From contig CASEPS010000004.1 in assembly GCA_949289855.1 (NCBI GenBank), positions 1 through 64,000 of the forward strand: a stretch of 64,000 nt of DNA. The letters are read 5' to 3'. Both the position numbers and the translations under genes were made by a program. The notes under the pieces were generated by a model, which saw only the letters and a program-made list of their open reading frames with translations, searched no databases and was not told where the DNA came from. The stretch is from an uncultured Erysipelotrichaceae bacterium (GTDB lineage Bacteria > Bacillota_I > Bacilli_A > Erysipelotrichales > Erysipelotrichaceae). Positions within the stretch are counted from its first letter, which is position 1. Every line of letters starts with the position of its first letter. Shown one piece after another: positions 62,101-64,000 of the stretch.

Positions 62101-63397
62101 AGTTCCAAGAACTCTTTCAGAAGCAAAGGCTTCTAAAAACAAGTTCACAATTATCATGTATGATGAACCAATTGAATATGAATTTGTGAAAAGAAATGCC
62201 GACACGAATGAACAGATGAAAGGTATGCAGCTTGGAATCCGTGAATGGAATGACGATGGAACACCAGGAAATATTATTATCACCTGGGAAACCGATGGCA
62301 AACCATATAAAGCTGATTCCTCATACCTTGTAGCAGGGAAGACGTATTCCCTGGAAGAAATCGGAACTGTCCAGGGATATTTCAAACCATCTCCTGTCAA
62401 ATTTACGATTCCAGAACACGGAACGATGGATACTGTAACAGTAACCATTTTGAACACACCTATGAGCTGGAAGATCATCAAACAGGACACAGACGGAAAT
62501 ATTCTGACCACATCTGGTGGAACAGCATTTGTGCTTGAAGTTTATGACGCTAATGGTACAACAGACAACACAGCGGATGATATTCTTGTGAAGACACTTT
62601 CCACAGATGATGAAGCATATATTGCTAACGGATATTTTGAACTTGGAAGTGATCTTGATTCTTCAAAGATCTACAGAATTCATGAAGCACATGCTGCTAA
62701 TGGTTACAGATATGCTGATGATACATATGTAGACTTCACACAAATCACAGGTAATGTAGAAACAATCATTACCGATGAGCGCATGGATATCAGGCTCAAG
62801 AAAGTTGATCAGGACGACAATATTCTGACTCATTACACATATCAGAATGCTAATCAGAGTTTCAAACTGGCGATTATCGATGATGAGACTGGCGAAACGG
62901 TATGCACTGTCGATACAACAGATGATGCATATATCGAAAACGGATATGCAGACATTACAGAGTATGTAGCATATGGCAAATCCTATACGATTCATGAAAC
63001 CGAGTTCCCATATGGATATTACAGAGCAAACGACTTTTCATTTACTCTTGATGATGCAACACTTGCAAACGGAACGGTTGAAATTAAAATGATCGATCCG
63101 GTCATGCGTGTAAAATTCAGAAAAGAAGATATGGATGGAAATGTTCTCACAACTATTGATGGTGAGTCATTCAGATTTACTGTTTATGACACAATGGGAA
63201 CACAGGATGATACATCGGATGATATTGCTGTCACAAAGATTGATACAGCAGAAGCAGGAACTGATGGATGTGTACAGATTGGACAATATCTGAAGGAAAA
63301 CACAACTTACAGAATCCATGAAACATACTCGCCTCAGGGATGGCTTCTTGCGGACGATGTATTCTTTACAACACCGGCATATTATGTTGGCAACTGA
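59132..63397 (+). CDS. Large secreted SpaA/Cna_B protein without a sorting signal
   Basis: 1421 residues. Signal peptide ending VYAEEP, then a Pro/Glu/Ser/Thr-rich stretch (30-120) and helices with Asp/Glu. Residues ~315-440 are an unrecognised exported domain (INITGWCSPSAGGYGYLY... CQNHGDYPPKDGSYTFTY, two cysteines). From ~445 (VAVELTKVSDNPAVTNAYPDYYSLAGAVYGIY) eight to ten SpaA domains follow, each with a GYY-type ending (RETATVPGHYH, HEVGTIDGYYR). It ends FTTPAYYVGN with no KTG motif and no membrane helix, so it is secreted or held by another partner. It starts within the sortase stop codon (ATGA) and is therefore coupled to that enzyme. Confidence 0.85.
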   Translation: MKAKRILTAFLLSAMALTELPSVYAEEPVPSASPVTETESQNNSNSESSGSQTVIETVPVETIEIPPEETPVPSETPVATEQPSATEIPVAETPVPSQPAESDPEPSVTPSAPTVETVETEDEMTREEILSLTGGDEERADLIENIQAYIDDEIAKDPHFTLMVSGSGTVEITDSDGVVTAYRWDETEIRNGEDEGKKSDDTKFTFPIYGEEGDVYHIRTIPDDQESTLKFDVTEYETAVKGTTENLVAKKQEENQNNDPVTELEYDVTMKADHYTEIAVSFSEVYTQQMSPSDLAEEDKGVVETLIDAVLNPTEAHAAGETVNITGWCSPSAGGYGYLYNDRFNLNSSNDPVLQSYITAYRNQTGSAPVVICQNHGDYPPKDGSYTFTYSTRTRADGWIEVSISLNTRVLASSVWGNNSYFNSHPYIQAASGTFAIPPQVRNVAVELTKVSDNPAVTNAYPDYYSLAGAVYGIYTDAGCTQQIGTMTTNANGKASATLSVSTAYNTLYTKELTAPKGFNLDGNVRSAAISNGRSSFTSYESVTQIEQFVLKTDENGTPIAGAQLALYKQSGELVTAWESTGDAKALYLDPGHYVLKETSAPAGYYIADPVEFEVVPGVSGQTYTMNDKPIKYAVEKIDKDTGEPLAGVTLELRNIYGQVVDQWVTDGTPHNIPKEVLEQGKTYRIRETATVPGHYHLDKEIEFTVGSQTDEAITITVDNPVIHYGALKKDAVTGVFLSGVNLQLKDSSGMVLDEWTTDGNIHEFDPEILNAGETYYIHEVGTIDGYYRNPTDVKFTIPKNVVVAGVVEVSMENWPIRYAIDKIDKDTDKRLPGVTLAVYDSEDNEIERWTSSESGPHNISAKLKTGETYQVRELETVNGYYLNDSVEEFTVSETSSSSTQQNVITVTFENTSIDFYVIKRDKETKENIAGVELQLFNSSGDLVHTFVSSNLTVSGYHIPSQYLVAGETYTVRESKPINGYYYAEDVQFTVPRTLSEAKASKNKFTIIMYDEPIEYEFVKRNADTNEQMKGMQLGIREWNDDGTPGNIIITWETDGKPYKADSSYLVAGKTYSLEEIGTVQGYFKPSPVKFTIPEHGTMDTVTVTILNTPMSWKIIKQDTDGNILTTSGGTAFVLEVYDANGTTDNTADDILVKTLSTDDEAYIANGYFELGSDLDSSKIYRIHEAHAANGYRYADDTYVDFTQITGNVETIITDERMDIRLKKVDQDDNILTHYTYQNANQSFKLAIIDDETGETVCTVDTTDDAYIENGYADITEYVAYGKSYTIHETEFPYGYYRANDFSFTLDDATLANGTVEIKMIDPVMRVKFRKEDMDGNVLTTIDGESFRFTVYDTMGTQDDTSDDIAVTKIDTAEAGTDGCVQIGQYLKENTTYRIHETYSPQGWLLADDVFFTTPAYYVGN

Positions 63398-63402
63398 AAT
63401 GC

Positions 63403-63440
63403 AAAAAGGCAGTTTGATAAATCTATTGAACTGCCTTTTA
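63403..63440 (+). terminator. Terminator after the unanchored SpaA protein gene
   Basis: AAAAGGCAGTT (63404-63414) pairs with AACTGCCTTTT (63429-63439) around a 14-base loop. Confidence 0.85.
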
Positions 63441-63469
63441 TCTTTTAGGAAAGGGGGAGAGGTATGAGA

Positions 63470-64000
63470 TGAATCTGGAAACAATAAAAAACAGGATTAA
63501 ATCACTGCCTAAGTTGAGAAAGAAAACAAAACGGACAGCAGTTGTACTTGCACTTGCCTTTTGTACAATCACAGCCGGATTTACAATATCATCTGTCTTC
63601 CTGAACAATGATGAAACAGCTCTTATTCCTTATAATGGAGTACATGATGACACAACAGCAAACAGTCAGCTGACTACTGTTCTTGTGAGAACAGACAAGG
63701 ATATTGATCAGTTGACGGAAAGCACAGACGGTTATGACAAAATTGGTAATGCATCATATGTAGTCAGATATGACTCTCACGAAAGTGCGCAGGCTGGAAT
63801 AGAACAGTTGAATCAGAATGAAGTTCAGGCAAACATGGACTTTGTTTTTCATGTAACTGATGAAGAAACAGCTGATACCGAAAGTACAGAAGAGGCGTCA
63901 ATTAGTGAAGTAAATTCTGTAAACTCAAACGGACAGATTGTATACGAGACATACACAGATGAACTTGCATCAGGGAAAACCCTGAGACAGATTGCGGATG
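63470..64000 (+). CDS. Exported protein, probable S8 subtilase, N-terminal part
   Basis: The frame runs off the window; 177 residues are seen. A basic N-terminus (KSLPKLRKKTKR), one membrane/signal segment (TAVVLALAFCTITAGFTISSVF), then ASYVVRYDSHESAQAGIEQLNQNEVQANMDFVFHV, which resembles the I9-type propeptide of subtilisin-like proteases (VVR/KF---E-A---L------V--V--D). An acidic linker follows. The catalytic domain would lie beyond 64000, so the protease call is an inference. AAAGGGGGAGAGG precedes ATG 63470. Confidence 0.5.

Overview
The window looks like a chromosomal segment of a low-GC Gram-positive bacterium, most probably of the class Erysipelotrichia. This taxonomic call is an inference from the look of the housekeeping proteins, the TTGCAA/TATAAT-type promoters, strong GGAGG ribosome-binding sites, a CIRCE-controlled groESL operon and sortase-anchored surface proteins; no database comparison was possible.

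Layout. Positions 1-20.6 kb are core genome: a partial GT39-type membrane glycosyltransferase, a PucR-like regulator, groES-groEL behind two CIRCE operators, an orphan oligopeptide-binding lipoprotein, a membrane protein coupled to a HAD phosphatase, a coiled-coil M23 peptidase, an aldose-1-epimerase-like protein, nagB, trxA, a polyamine regulator with potABCD, an unknown anchored protein, a methyltransferase-fold protein divergent from surE, and nine tRNA genes (Cys and Leu, then a seven-gene cluster Arg-Pro-Met-Ile2-Ser-fMet-Phe).

Directly after tRNA-Phe the sequence becomes AT-richer and changes character. Positions 20.6-26.8 kb hold a plasmid-like replication module: two small HTH proteins, a Rep-like initiator, an array of ten 21-bp iterons with an AT-rich stretch, a DnaB/RecA-fold ATPase and a secreted lipoprotein. 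I read this as the left part of a large integrated element. No integrase, relaxase or right end is in view.

Positions 27-64 kb are a cell-surface island. It has giant SpaA/Cna_B-domain adhesins (2461, 2378 and 802 aa) that share a C-terminal PKTG anchor and, in two cases, a near-duplicate stalk, but carry different N-terminal heads (NlpC/P60, an unknown domain, BspA-type leucine-rich repeats). It also has an unanchored 1421-aa relative, two backbone pilins ending in LRTGG, a minor pilin, several lipoproteins, a class B and a class C sortase, an acidic SAF-domain membrane protein, an AIM24-family protein and the start of a probable subtilase. The parts fit one machine: class C sortase polymerises LRTGG pilins, class B sortase attaches PKTG adhesins.

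The most unusual signal is non-coding. A 1.4-kb stretch (34.5-35.9 kb) between the first giant adhesin and the class B sortase holds ten hairpins with about 12-nt arms and a conserved eight-nucleotide loop (YGCRNGAR). Each is preceded by a second stem, usually followed by TATG. Single copies of the same two-stem unit follow the other two-kilocodon adhesin (48.2 kb) and precede the LRR adhesin (55.5 kb). The stems differ in sequence but keep pairing, so the folded form appears to be selected. I do not recognise the family. A second, smaller hairpin series with CGCCAA loops at an exact 35-bp period lies at the element's left edge (20.70-20.79 kb).
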